This document shows, piece after piece, positions 9,701-16,537 of a DNA stretch of 47,618 bases. Under the pieces are notes generated by a model. It did not search any database. It saw nothing but the letters and a program-made list of their open reading frames with translations, and was not told the DNA's origin. The DNA lies in assembly GCF_023229695.1 (NCBI RefSeq), contig NZ_JALNYS010000022.1, positions 1-47,618 on the forward strand, in the 5' to 3' direction. A program made the translations under genes and the position numbers. Every line of letters starts with the position of its first letter. The first letter of the stretch is position 1. Source of the stretch: Sulfuricurvum sp. GTDB taxonomy: Bacteria > Campylobacterota > Campylobacteria > Campylobacterales > Sulfurimonadaceae.

Positions 9701-10264
9701 GATACCGTCGTCGCCAAACACCTCCATTACTTCGGTGAGATCAAGCCCTCGCAGAGAAAATAGAAGAAGCGGATTATGATCAATTTCAGCGCTTAACGCC
9801 AGTAAAACCGCAAACATATGCTTACACGGAACGGCCATATCTTCACAGTCACACTCTCCTTCACAATCCATAGTACCCTTTTGAGAAAGGGACTCATGGA
9901 TGAGAGAGCCATTTAAAAAGAGGTGAATATTTTTCCCTTCACACCACGTCATCAACATCTCAGGCAGATTACCGTTAAGGAGAGCTGATTGCACAAAAGG
10001 GTCTGAAGAGATCTTCTCCAACAGCAAGTGCCGCACCTCAGCCGTAAACGGTTTAAAGGAGAAAAATACGTCATGCATCATACGATTTGATCCGATCACT
10101 TTTGCGGATACTTCACCTCCGTTAACGGCCAAAGAGGCCACTGCCCCTTTATTAAAGTCTGTTTTACCGCGGATAAGGCGCGCATCAAGTTCATACAGTG
10201 ATTCTAAATCATTGTAGAACCGTTCACCCCAAGGGGTAAGTCCGTATCGTTTTATTTTTGCCAT
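6770..10264 (-). CDS. SWIM zinc-finger SNF2-family helicase/translocase
   Basis: ATP-driven DNA translocase of the Snf2/RapA-like class, 1164 residues and apparently full length. Near 125-150 is a SWIM zinc site (CEGECDC...CKH). A long middle region of unknown fold follows. The ATPase core starts near 690: Walker A ADDMGLGKT at about 730, DEAQ at about 825 (VLVIDEAQRIKNP), motif III ALSGTPVENSLTELW, and the C-terminal helicase half with IFTQYVEM and motif VI DRAFRIGQ. Cytoplasmic; substrate not predictable. No methylase, nuclease or DISARM-like partner is adjacent, so a defence role is not supported here. Convergent with the degenerate GGDEF gene, with R3 between. Confidence 0.93.
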   Translation of the reverse strand: MAKIKRYGLTPWGERFYNDLESLYELDARLIRGKTDFNKGAVASLAVNGGEVSAKVIGSNRMMHDVFFSFKPFTAEVRHLLLEKISSDPFVQSALLNGNLPEMLMTWCEGKNIHLFLNGSLIHESLSQKGTMDCEGECDCEDMAVPCKHMFAVLLALSAEIDHNPLLLFSLRGLDLTEVMEVFGDDGITYPIDLKPWCDISSDKPLELLHHENALPLIDSLLSPNPSFASIDYKEVMREFYRAHTKTLPQIISPIFDENIESIERLLKDGICECTMDEFWQNGQVSIKHPLFRQEEQTSLLFAPYALKYTKEGCSLSLLTFVTLFLSFRSEEGKGAYRYYHALARTVYLLLQANAFIPTVLKDTQRARFFIGWMPLLSPFSVSEQIERLGHNATPFVRFINNDSFFDGKSGTLLFLSKAISDYVREMNFMHKRLFMNPPAISESFFRGRAFIQKEGGKHHTDRAVFNYFSIFSLPLSRYTLTLTLERGADAESFSLSMNVEDRLSLKIQPLHTSLKEKNSGGLLKLLSPLRGFLNEIESLSIEERIELHGERFEQFILEGASLLSSFGVKIILPRELQHLIKPRLSMRVRSKKTPTTFLSLDKVLEYDWTVAIGDIHITLEEFQSLVSQKSELVYFRGSYISISPEELKILFAQAKKTPKVTRFDILRARFEGNAVFDEELEIFFSNLFQPHTLSLSDNLHATLRPYQVRGVQWCISNLLSGFGVILADDMGLGKTIQTIATLLYLYEHSHIKGKTLIVVPTSLLPNWENELSQFAPTLSVALYYGAGRILKDSTIIVTTYDIFRRDSDLFVSQGIDVLVIDEAQRIKNPTTQAAIALKSFRVKYRIALSGTPVENSLTELWSIFDFTLSGYLGELSQFVATYVRPIEMDQNQEAAKSLKRLSAPFMLRRLKTDKSIINDLPDKIVIDEYATLVPEQAALYQSVVDSAMKNLETEGEPQNRSGLIFKLITELKQICNHPRNYDKRSPGDPSLSGKSELLLTLLEPMIAKGEKVLIFTQYVEMLNILAQIIEAKFFVEPLLFEGSLSNIKREKVIDSFQNDPEKQVLILSLKAGGVGLNLTQAANVIHYDLWFNPAVENQATDRAFRIGQKNNVFVYRFITKNSFEEKIDKMIKAKTVMGEMSVAVGEKTLASMDNDEVRALFAR

Positions 10265-10352
10265 AAATTATTTTTTTGCCTGAAATGTAGATTTTCAACT
10301 CGGTATGGATCGATTGTAAACGGGATTTTAGCGAAAACACCTGAACTCTTTT

Positions 10353-10492
10353 TAGATGTTACACACTTTTCGGGCAAAGCCCGTAAAGTGGCAGGGACTA
10401 AAGTCCCTCCAACCCCCTGAAGCTACCCGTATCTGTCAGATGCGTGAGATTAACCATTTACACACTTGCTAAAGTAAGGTGCGTAAGATCGG
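10353..10492 (+). repeat. Four-hairpin repeat, copy R4
   Basis: Complete but diverged copy: left end TAGATGTTACACAC, hairpin 1 with CGGGC-AAA-GCCCG, hairpin 2 GGGACT-AA-AGTCCC, linker CCCCCTGAAGCTACC, weakened hairpin 3 (CCCGTATC/GATGCGTG), right end GGTGCGTAAGATCGG. No clear target duplication. It sits in the 403-bp divergent gap (10265-10667) between the helicase and cytochrome starts. The remainder of that gap is AT-rich promoter-like sequence. Confidence 0.85.
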
Positions 10493-10667
10493 TTAATCAA
10501 ACTAGGTACGATTAAATCAAACGAAACATCTCTCACAGCAATCATCACTAGAAAATTCAAAGTATCAAGCAAAAGAGACCCGATTTTGTGATAAAAATAT
10601 ATTTTTAAGATTTCCTTATAGATTGATACCCTATGATTAAACGAATCAATTCAAAGGAGTGTCAGCA

Positions 10668-11261
10668 ATGAAATACTTTGTATCGGTATTTATCTTTCTA
10701 CCACTCATTTTAGGTGCACAAAATAAGAAAATAGAGTTCGATACGATTTTTCATAAAGAGCTTCCTCTAAACACGGCAAATAGTAATGATCCTGAGTGCC
10801 GGATATGTCATCTTTCTACATTTCAAGTTGAGAAATCGACCGCCAAAACGGCATTAGCCGATCCATTAACGATGCCAACCCATGCTACTGCGACTTCCGA
10901 TTCCTCAACCAATGACTCTTTTTCAGTGGCATGCTTACATTGTCACGATGGTATTTGTGCACAGAATGCACCGGTTAAACTTCCGGGATGCATCCCGGCC
11001 CCCTCAAAAAAAGGGGCATCCTATGCCAGCATTGAAAGTCACCCCATTTTTAACCGATACCCGTTTGAAAAAAAAGATTTACGCCCGTTAGATGAGCCTT
11101 TACCGAAAATTTGGAAAAGTGCAACCACCGTGAAGGATTTGTTACGTCATGGAGAAATTGTCTGCATCAGCTGTCATCTCCCACACCATACCAAACAGAC
11201 AGGTTTTTTACGTGCACCGATGCAACAATCGCAACTCTGTTTCGGGTGCCATAAAAAATAA
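10668..11261 (+). CDS. Secreted tetraheme cytochrome c (doubled-CXXCH type), paralogue 1
   Basis: 197 residues starting at the ATG behind AAAGGAG (8-nt spacer); an upstream in-frame GTG overlaps that ribosome site and is not used. A signal peptide (MKYFVSVFIFLPLILGA) directs it to the periplasm. Four heme sites: CRICH, CLHCH, CISCH, CFGCH. The C-terminal part (TVKDLLRHGEIVCISCHLPHH ... GFLRAP ... LCFGCHKK) is the doubled-CXXCH arrangement and closely parallels the cytochrome gene 2.2 kb downstream, so the two are paralogues. The heme-rich, His-rich character indicates electron transfer; redox partners are not visible. Confidence 0.87.
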   Translation: MKYFVSVFIFLPLILGAQNKKIEFDTIFHKELPLNTANSNDPECRICHLSTFQVEKSTAKTALADPLTMPTHATATSDSSTNDSFSVACLHCHDGICAQNAPVKLPGCIPAPSKKGASYASIESHPIFNRYPFEKKDLRPLDEPLPKIWKSATTVKDLLRHGEIVCISCHLPHHTKQTGFLRAPMQQSQLCFGCHKK

Positions 11262-11268
11262 TAGTATT

Positions 11269-11328
11269 CTGCGTTACACACTTTTCGCTCATAGCCCGTA
11301 AAGTGGCAGGGACTAAAGTCCCTACAAT
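11269..11328 (+). repeat. Four-hairpin repeat, copy R5 (truncated)
   Basis: Only the left half is present: CTGCGTTACACAC, hairpin 1 (CACTTTTCG...AGCCCGTAAAGTG, loop altered) and hairpin 2 (GGGACT-AA-AGTCCC). It stops after CCTACAA. It lies 7 bp after the cytochrome stop codon. Confidence 0.8.
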
Positions 11329-11400
11329 ACCGGTTCGGATAAATTTGAAAGTGGACTGCTTTTTGCTAACGCCCTTATAATTCAATTATAAGGAGCGGTC

Positions 11401-11841
11401 GTGCTGGTTCAAACGAACGGTTCTTCCCCATATTCGGATTCTTATTCTTCTTCATCCTTTTCTTATACTTCCGAAGAGCAGCAAACACCGTATGCATCGA
11501 TCCAGATTAGCCAAATCAAAAGTGATTACATCGCCATCGCCCAGGATCTAACCCCTACCGAACGTAAACTCTACAATAGCCTCATTTACACGGAAAATTA
11601 TGAAGCGGCAAAAGGGATTATCGCAGTCGGTTTTTTACGCTCCGTAGGTATGTACCAAAACAGTGAGGGGAAACCTCTTACCGGAATCTCTCTCATGCAG
11701 GATTTAACCCAGTTGAATCCTCCCCCGGGGGAAAAAGAACGCTCTTCACTCTCCGCACTTCAAAATCATCTCTCGCAGAACCCCCTATCCCTCCAATTTG
11801 ATAAAGAGAGATTGGGAAATTTACTGGATTTGAGAATATAG
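11401..11841 (+). CDS. Unrecognised 146-residue protein with Ser/Tyr-rich N-terminus
   Basis: I do not recognise a family. The GTG start is supported by AAGGAG with a 5-nt spacer. The first 30 residues are a low-complexity Ser/Tyr/Pro tract (SPYSDSYSSSSFSYTSEEQ). The remainder looks helical (LTPTERKLYNSLIYTENYEAAKGIIAVGFLRSVGMY). No signal peptide, membrane segment or cysteine is visible, so it is probably cytoplasmic or exported by a signal-peptide-independent route. The organisation recalls small flagellar or surface-associated proteins of this phylum, but that is a guess. Confidence 0.65.
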   Translation: MLVQTNGSSPYSDSYSSSSFSYTSEEQQTPYASIQISQIKSDYIAIAQDLTPTERKLYNSLIYTENYEAAKGIIAVGFLRSVGMYQNSEGKPLTGISLMQDLTQLNPPPGEKERSSLSALQNHLSQNPLSLQFDKERLGNLLDLRI

Positions 11842-11861
11842 CGTCTTCCGATCGTCTCCAA

Positions 11862-13163
11862 TTATTCCAATGCCTTGCAAAGATTATTAACCTTACGTTC
11901 GCCGATCGGCTTGAGATCGTAACGCCACTCGATCAATTTTAAAATGGATGTCGTATCATACTCGGTGTGATCGATAAATCCTTTTTTCGCAAAGGGTGAA
12001 ATAATAATCGCCGGAATTCGACTCCCCGGTCCCCATCGATCAACCACAGGGGGTGCGACATGGTCCCATAACCCTCCGTTTTCATCATAGGTAACAATAA
12101 TCATCGATTGACTCCATACTTCCGGTTGTGAACGGACCGCTTCAACAATCTCCTTAACTTTATCATCGGCTGCTTTGACACTTCCATATCCGGGATGTTG
12201 GTTATCGATGGCAGAGGGTTTAAAAAAGATCACATTCGGAAGTGTTCCATTGCGCAGTTCATTGAAAAACTCTTTTTCATCTTTAAGATGTTTTCTCCCC
12301 TCACTCCCTGGGGCATATCGTGTAAAATACAAAAAAGGGTTATGGTGATACTGATAATTTACCGCATCTCCCTTTTCCGTGACCGCCTGAGCAAATCCGC
12401 CGCTGTACCATCCCCACGCAACCTTTTTTTCACTTAGCCGATCCCCGATCGTATCATACGTCAACGGATTCAAACGAAGAGAGGGATCGGTATATTTGGC
12501 TTTATAGGGGGGGTAAAACGGCTGAATCGTATTGACCGCATACCCATCAGGTGTTACTATCCCATCACGGAGAATTGTTCCGTTCGTATCTATTTCATAC
12601 TGAGGAATATTGGAATTTTGACCGATATACGGAGTTCGGGCGGCAATAAGCCATTGATGATTTAAAAACGAACCCCCGAATGCCGCAGCAAAAAAACGGT
12701 CGCAGAGGGTGTACTCACGGGCATACTTCCATAAAGCACTGTTACGGATATCATGATACCCCAGGGTGAGCGCCTTACCATCACTTACCGCAGCAAAACG
12801 ATCATTTCTTCCGCCATGAATCTGTTGCTGATTTTGGTAAAAACGGTGGATCATATCGGGGATCATCCCCGTTTGTGCAATATAAGTGTCCAATAAAAAA
12901 GGGGTGTTCTCTACTTCATACGGCAAACCTGCCCTAACCGCCGATTCTCCCATCAAAATACGCTTAGAGTAAGTACCGTTCAAATCACTTTGGGAAAGGT
13001 ACGGATAAGAAGGGTTATCCGACGTATCCGCCCCCTCAAATCCACGAAATAAATTATCAAAACTTCGATTCTCAAGATAAATGACTATAATATGATTAAT
13101 TTTAGAGCGGAGATCTTCTCCCAGAAGGTTTACCCATACGAAGATAACTAAAATAAATTTCAT
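11862..13163 (-). CDS. Secreted phosphoesterase of the phospholipase C / acid phosphatase family
   Basis: 433 residues with a short signal peptide (MKFILVIFVWVNLLG). The phosphoesterase family (PF04185-type) signatures are in order: VIYLENRSFDNLFRGFEG near residue 25-45, HQWLIAARTPY near 168, and TYDENGGLWDHVAPP near 360. These hold the metal-binding and nucleophile regions of the alkaline-phosphatase fold. Expected to hydrolyse phosphate esters or phospholipids in the periplasm or outside. The specific substrate cannot be read from sequence. It stands alone on the minus strand, convergent with the preceding gene; its ribosome site (AAAAGG) is modest. Confidence 0.87.
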   Translation of the reverse strand: MKFILVIFVWVNLLGEDLRSKINHIIVIYLENRSFDNLFRGFEGADTSDNPSYPYLSQSDLNGTYSKRILMGESAVRAGLPYEVENTPFLLDTYIAQTGMIPDMIHRFYQNQQQIHGGRNDRFAAVSDGKALTLGYHDIRNSALWKYAREYTLCDRFFAAAFGGSFLNHQWLIAARTPYIGQNSNIPQYEIDTNGTILRDGIVTPDGYAVNTIQPFYPPYKAKYTDPSLRLNPLTYDTIGDRLSEKKVAWGWYSGGFAQAVTEKGDAVNYQYHHNPFLYFTRYAPGSEGRKHLKDEKEFFNELRNGTLPNVIFFKPSAIDNQHPGYGSVKAADDKVKEIVEAVRSQPEVWSQSMIIVTYDENGGLWDHVAPPVVDRWGPGSRIPAIIISPFAKKGFIDHTEYDTTSILKLIEWRYDLKPIGERKVNNLCKALE

Positions 13164-13425
13164 TAAAAACCTTTTTTACCAAAAGTATACCTCTTTATCC
13201 AATGATAATCCGATCAAAGAGCTACTAAAGGTACTAAAAGTTATTAGATTCTTTATTAAATTATAAAAAATAAATGTGATAAATTTAAGATAAATTAGAT
13301 TTATGAATCATTCTCATAATATAAACAACTTTTAACACAAGTAAACATTAAGCATTATTTAAGTAAATTGTTGCCATAGATTAATACTTACACCATGGCG
13401 CATAAGCCATAGAAGGAGATGAGTT
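13164..13425. promoter_or_regulatory. Divergent AT-rich promoter region between phosphoesterase and cytochrome genes
   Basis: 262 bp serving two divergent starts. The cytochrome side has a strong ribosome site (AGAAGGAG) and several TATAAT-like segments. At 13302-13316 the sequence TATGAAT-C-ATTCTCA has a 7-1-7 inverted layout loosely resembling a Fur box. The match is partial and only suggestive. Confidence 0.4.
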
Positions 13426-14196
13426 ATGGGAAAAATCGATACCACCTATCCATTGCAAACCAAAATCGGCATTTTGTTGCGTGCAACAGCTGCTGTCATG
13501 ATGATAAGTGGAGGGATCTTCTCTGTTGAAGCTGCACCGCCGCCCGAAGGGATCACAGGGACGGCCCATGATCTATCCGGAAAAAATTTTGACGGTACAA
13601 TGAATAATGAAAAATGCTCTTTCTGTCACACACCGCATGCCGCTAATACAGGTGTTTATACCGCCGGTGTTTTATGGAATAAAGGGGCTCCGTCACAAAC
13701 AAGCTTTAAAATGTATGGTGCTTCCACACCAAATACGGCAGGGATAACCATGGCCGGCACAACGACATTAGGAACAGTCGGACCGGCATCCGCGCTGTGC
13801 CTTAGCTGCCATGACGGTATCAGCGGTGTCAACTCGATTGTTAATCTTCCTGGTTCAGGAGGGTATGTTCCGGCTGGACAGCTGGTCAATCTCTCCGGAA
13901 ATTACACCCCTTATCAGATCCAAGGGGTCTTTGCCGTCGGCTCAGGGGGGGATATGACCAATGACCATCCGATTTCCCTTACCTATCGCGGGGACGAAGC
14001 AAATCCTCCTGCCAATCTTAAACCAACCAATACCGTTCTTGTCGATTGGCTAGGGGCAACAACCATTGCAAACCTTCTTCGAGGAGGGAAAATCGAGTGC
14101 GTCAGCTGTCACAATCCTCACGCCCGATCTGCCTCCTTTTTACGCGCCGCAAATAATAAAGCAAGTGCTATCTGTCTTGCATGTCACGCGAAATAA
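13426..14196 (+). CDS. Secreted tetraheme cytochrome c (doubled-CXXCH type), paralogue 2
   Basis: 256 residues. A long N-region and hydrophobic core (ILLRATAAVMMISGGIFSVEAAP) form a signal peptide with an AxA-like cleavage site. Heme sites are CSFCH, CLSCH, CVSCH and CLACH. The segment DHPISLTYRGD ... ATTIANLLRGGKIECVSCHNPHARSASFLRAA ... CLACHAK matches the C-terminus of the 197-residue cytochrome at 10668. A Gly/Thr/Ala-rich middle (roughly 75-150) is extra. Periplasmic or surface electron carrier; no catalytic partner is adjacent. The pair looks like a local duplication that later diverged. Confidence 0.88.
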   Translation: MGKIDTTYPLQTKIGILLRATAAVMMISGGIFSVEAAPPPEGITGTAHDLSGKNFDGTMNNEKCSFCHTPHAANTGVYTAGVLWNKGAPSQTSFKMYGASTPNTAGITMAGTTTLGTVGPASALCLSCHDGISGVNSIVNLPGSGGYVPAGQLVNLSGNYTPYQIQGVFAVGSGGDMTNDHPISLTYRGDEANPPANLKPTNTVLVDWLGATTIANLLRGGKIECVSCHNPHARSASFLRAANNKASAICLACHAK

Positions 14197-14226
14197 AAGG
14201 GTAAATGATCACTCCATTGGTAAATC

Positions 14227-14334
14227 AGCGAAGCACTCCCGAAGGGATGCTTCCTGAAATCCTACCCGTATCTATCAAATGCGCGAGATTAACTCCCCTT
14301 TTCATACCTATTAAGAGAAGGTGCGTAAGCTGAG
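14227..14334 (+). repeat. Four-hairpin repeat, copy R6 (5'-truncated long variant)
   Basis: Starts within the extra module seen in R3: AGCGAAGCACTCCC-GAA-GGGATGCTTCCT, whose arms GAAGC/GCTTC and TCCC/GGGA pair fully. Hairpin 3 is eroded (CCCGTATC/ATGCGCG) and the right end GGTGCGTAAGCTGAG is present. The terminal repeat and hairpins 1-2 on the left are missing. Confidence 0.8.
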
Positions 14335-14370
14335 TAAATCCTACTCTAACGGAAAAGGAAGAGAGATTGT

Positions 14371-14850
14371 ATGCGAAATTTTTTACTGCTAATTTCATTT
14401 GTGATCTCTTTTGAACTTTACGCGTTAGAGTGCAATAACGTCTCTTTTGCAGAAGGGGATTTAGAGGTCAAAAAAATCCATTTTTTATACAACTCGGCAA
14501 CGCAGCCTGTTCCCTATCCAACGGATAATGATACGGCGAATTTCACGACAGAAGCGTATAAAAATAGGCTAAATGAGTTGGAACAATACCTTGCCGATCT
14601 CACTAAAAATCATTCCGATCTCTTTAAAGCACGATTGCTTAATCAAGAAAATTTACAAAGATGGAAATTATTAGAAAAAACATGTGAAAATGAGTCCCTT
14701 ACTCTGGCACAGAAAGGGCGATATGATGCAGAAACGATGAAGCCTCTCATTCAGACACACATGTCATCCGTTCAAGAACATATTAACACGATGAAAATTA
14801 TCATGGCGGCAATCAAACAAAAATTTGAAAAATCACGTGAAAAACAATAA
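14371..14850 (+). CDS. Secreted coiled-coil protein of unknown function
   Basis: 159 residues. A signal peptide (MRNFLLLISFVISFELYA) leaves a mature chain starting LECNN. The mature part is highly charged and mostly helical, with a probable coiled coil over about 60-150 (NRLNELEQYLADLTKNHSD). Two cysteines (in LECNN and KTCEN) could form a disulfide. No family is recognised. The ATG follows a purine-rich GGAAAAGGAAGAGAG. Located in the periplasm by inference. It sits between copies R6 and R7 of the repeat. Confidence 0.68.
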   Translation: MRNFLLLISFVISFELYALECNNVSFAEGDLEVKKIHFLYNSATQPVPYPTDNDTANFTTEAYKNRLNELEQYLADLTKNHSDLFKARLLNQENLQRWKLLEKTCENESLTLAQKGRYDAETMKPLIQTHMSSVQEHINTMKIIMAAIKQKFEKSREKQ

Positions 14851-14970
14851 ACTTTTTGTTTCACTTTTTTAGAAAAAACTCTTCTGCCCCTCATTTCTCC
14901 CTATTTTCGCACCAATATTCCTTACCTATCGCCATCATCTCAATCTTTTGCTATACTAAAGATTAGATAA

Positions 14971-15103
14971 CTGACCTTACGCACTTTGTTTTAACCAGTG
15001 CTTCAAAGGCAGTTAATTTCCTGTATCCAAAAATACGGGTAGCTTTAGGGGGTTTCTGTCCCTGCCACTTTCTGGGCTTTGCCCAGAAAGTGCGTAACAT
15101 CAG
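14971..15103 (-). repeat. Four-hairpin repeat, copy R7 (inverted orientation)
   Basis: The only copy on the opposite strand. Read on the plus strand it opens with CTGACCTTACGCAC and closes with GCGTAACATCAG, the two terminal repeats in reverse order. Hairpin 1 arms (CACTTTCTGGGC/GCCCAGAAAGTG) form a perfect stem that differs in sequence from other copies. Flanks are the direct repeat TAGATAA at 14964-14970 and 15105-15111, a 7-bp target duplication with one extra C. It ends 26 bp before the next start codon. Confidence 0.88.
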
Positions 15104-15129
15104 CTAGATAATCAAAAGAGGCAGAGCAT

Positions 15130-16290
15130 TTGTACAAAGGTTTATTCACAATTTTTTTTCTCATCACCCTTAATTCGTCTCTCCCCTTGTTTGGCAGTGA
15201 GCCGGACTCGCTGGAACAATACGCGGTTGAACATAATGCAACTCGGGAGGATAATAATGATACTTTCCTTACCGATATGGATAGTTTTCAAAACTACTGG
15301 TCTCATAAAGTACTCCTTTTTTCTTCCAATCTTGATCACAAACTCTCCGGTACATCCGAAGAAAATCTCTCCGTTGTAGACCGGAATAAGAGAGTGCCCT
15401 ATCCCTCCAATACTATTCAACCGCCCTCTTCAAACAGCGATATCAAAAAAATCCGAAATGAAGAAACCTATAGTGCATCCCTAAAATTAGACGAATTTTT
15501 CAAAGATGAGACCCATCTGGATACGACCAATCGAAGCTACATTAAGCTGCGCAGCGGATTCGAATATGACAGACGGGGGAGCTCTTCCCTTTTTTACAAT
15601 GTTCTGGCCCGGATTAAACTTCCCAAAACTCAGGAGAAACTTCAACTCTATATCGGTGAAGACACACAAGAGAATACAAAACTTTCCACTACGCAAAATG
15701 GTGCGAATAATGAAGGGGTCGGGCTTAAATATTTTATCCCCTCTTTGTATGACCGCTTATTCAGCAGTGCTTCCATCGGTGTTTCCCGTATCGACAACCC
15801 CTATGCCAAAGCCCGCATCGAATATCCTCTGTTTATCGGGAATCGACTCTTCAAGCCGACACAAAATTTTAAACTTTCCCTCGATAATCGATTTGAAGAG
15901 TGGACGAATCTTTATATCGACCGAAAAATATCCGACCAAGAGATACTGCGGCTACTCCTTCAACGTTCCACCCGAAGCGGTGTCATCGGGATGAATTATC
16001 TATCGCAGCTCTCTTACATGAATACTTTAAATTACGGTATCGGATTCAATCATTATCTAGCACTGAGCGGTCGGACGAAAGATCTTACCGGTACACTCTA
16101 TGCCAATGGCACTACCCCGCAAGCGGGGGTATATGAATACACTGTCGGAACACTATGGCGCCAGAAAATATTTCGTGATTACCTCTTTTATCAGCTTCAA
16201 CCGATGATCTCGTTTCATGAACAATACGATTACATGCCCAATTACATTTTTCGTATTAGTATGGAACTCTATTTCGGTAATAACCGTTGA
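15130..16290 (+). CDS. Probable outer-membrane beta-barrel protein, family unknown
   Basis: 386 residues from a TTG codon preceded by GAGGCAGAG; no ATG lies nearby and the signal peptide (YKGLFTIFFLITLNSSLPLFG) begins exactly here, which supports this start. The C-terminal two thirds alternate hydrophobic and polar residues with many Tyr/Arg/Asn (YIKLRSGFEYDRRG, LYIDRKISDQEIL), and the chain ends in aromatic-rich strands (YIFRISMELYFGNNR), typical of outer-membrane barrels. No plug or enzymatic motif is seen. Its untranslated leader would contain the end of repeat R7. Function unknown. Confidence 0.72.
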   Translation: MYKGLFTIFFLITLNSSLPLFGSEPDSLEQYAVEHNATREDNNDTFLTDMDSFQNYWSHKVLLFSSNLDHKLSGTSEENLSVVDRNKRVPYPSNTIQPPSSNSDIKKIRNEETYSASLKLDEFFKDETHLDTTNRSYIKLRSGFEYDRRGSSSLFYNVLARIKLPKTQEKLQLYIGEDTQENTKLSTTQNGANNEGVGLKYFIPSLYDRLFSSASIGVSRIDNPYAKARIEYPLFIGNRLFKPTQNFKLSLDNRFEEWTNLYIDRKISDQEILRLLLQRSTRSGVIGMNYLSQLSYMNTLNYGIGFNHYLALSGRTKDLTGTLYANGTTPQAGVYEYTVGTLWRQKIFRDYLFYQLQPMISFHEQYDYMPNYIFRISMELYFGNNR

Positions 16291-16333
16291 GAGAAAATCA
16301 CGTATCGGGTATACTTTGACTCGTAGTTATTAA

Positions 16334-16475
16334 GTGATGTTACGCACTTTTCGGGCAAAGCCCGTAAAGTGGCAGGGACTAAAGTCCCTACAACCCCCTA
16401 AAGCTTCCCGTATCTTTCGGATACGGGAGATTACTAACCTTTTCGCACTTGTTTAGACAAGGTGCGTAAGGTCAG
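16334..16475 (+). repeat. Four-hairpin repeat, copy R8 (best-preserved single copy)
   Basis: Reference copy, 142 bp. Left end GTGATGTTACGCAC. Hairpin 1 CACTTT-T-CGGGC-AAA-GCCCG-T-AAAGTG. Hairpin 2 GGGACT-AA-AGTCCC. Linker CAACCCCCTAAAGCTT. Hairpin 3 CCCGTATC-TTTCG-GATACGGG. Hairpin 4 GCACTTG-TTTAGA-CAAGGTGC, continuing into right end GTGCGTAAGGTCAG. Perfect 7-bp direct repeats TTATTAA flank it (16327-16333 and 16476-16482). Confidence 0.92.
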
Positions 16476-16537
16476 TTATTAACTACTATGAGACTCATCA
16501 ACGATCAATACCCTATTTGAGCCCAAAGGAATCGTCA

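Noticed and set aside
6770..10264. SNF2 helicase as part of a DISARM- or restriction-type defence system
   Set aside because: No methylase, nuclease, DUF1998 or PLD gene is adjacent; it stands alone between signalling and cytochrome genes.
16401..16432. Hairpin 3 of the repeat as a rho-independent terminator
   Set aside because: The stem is never followed by a T-run in any copy, and it is only one of four hairpins in a mobile-looking unit.
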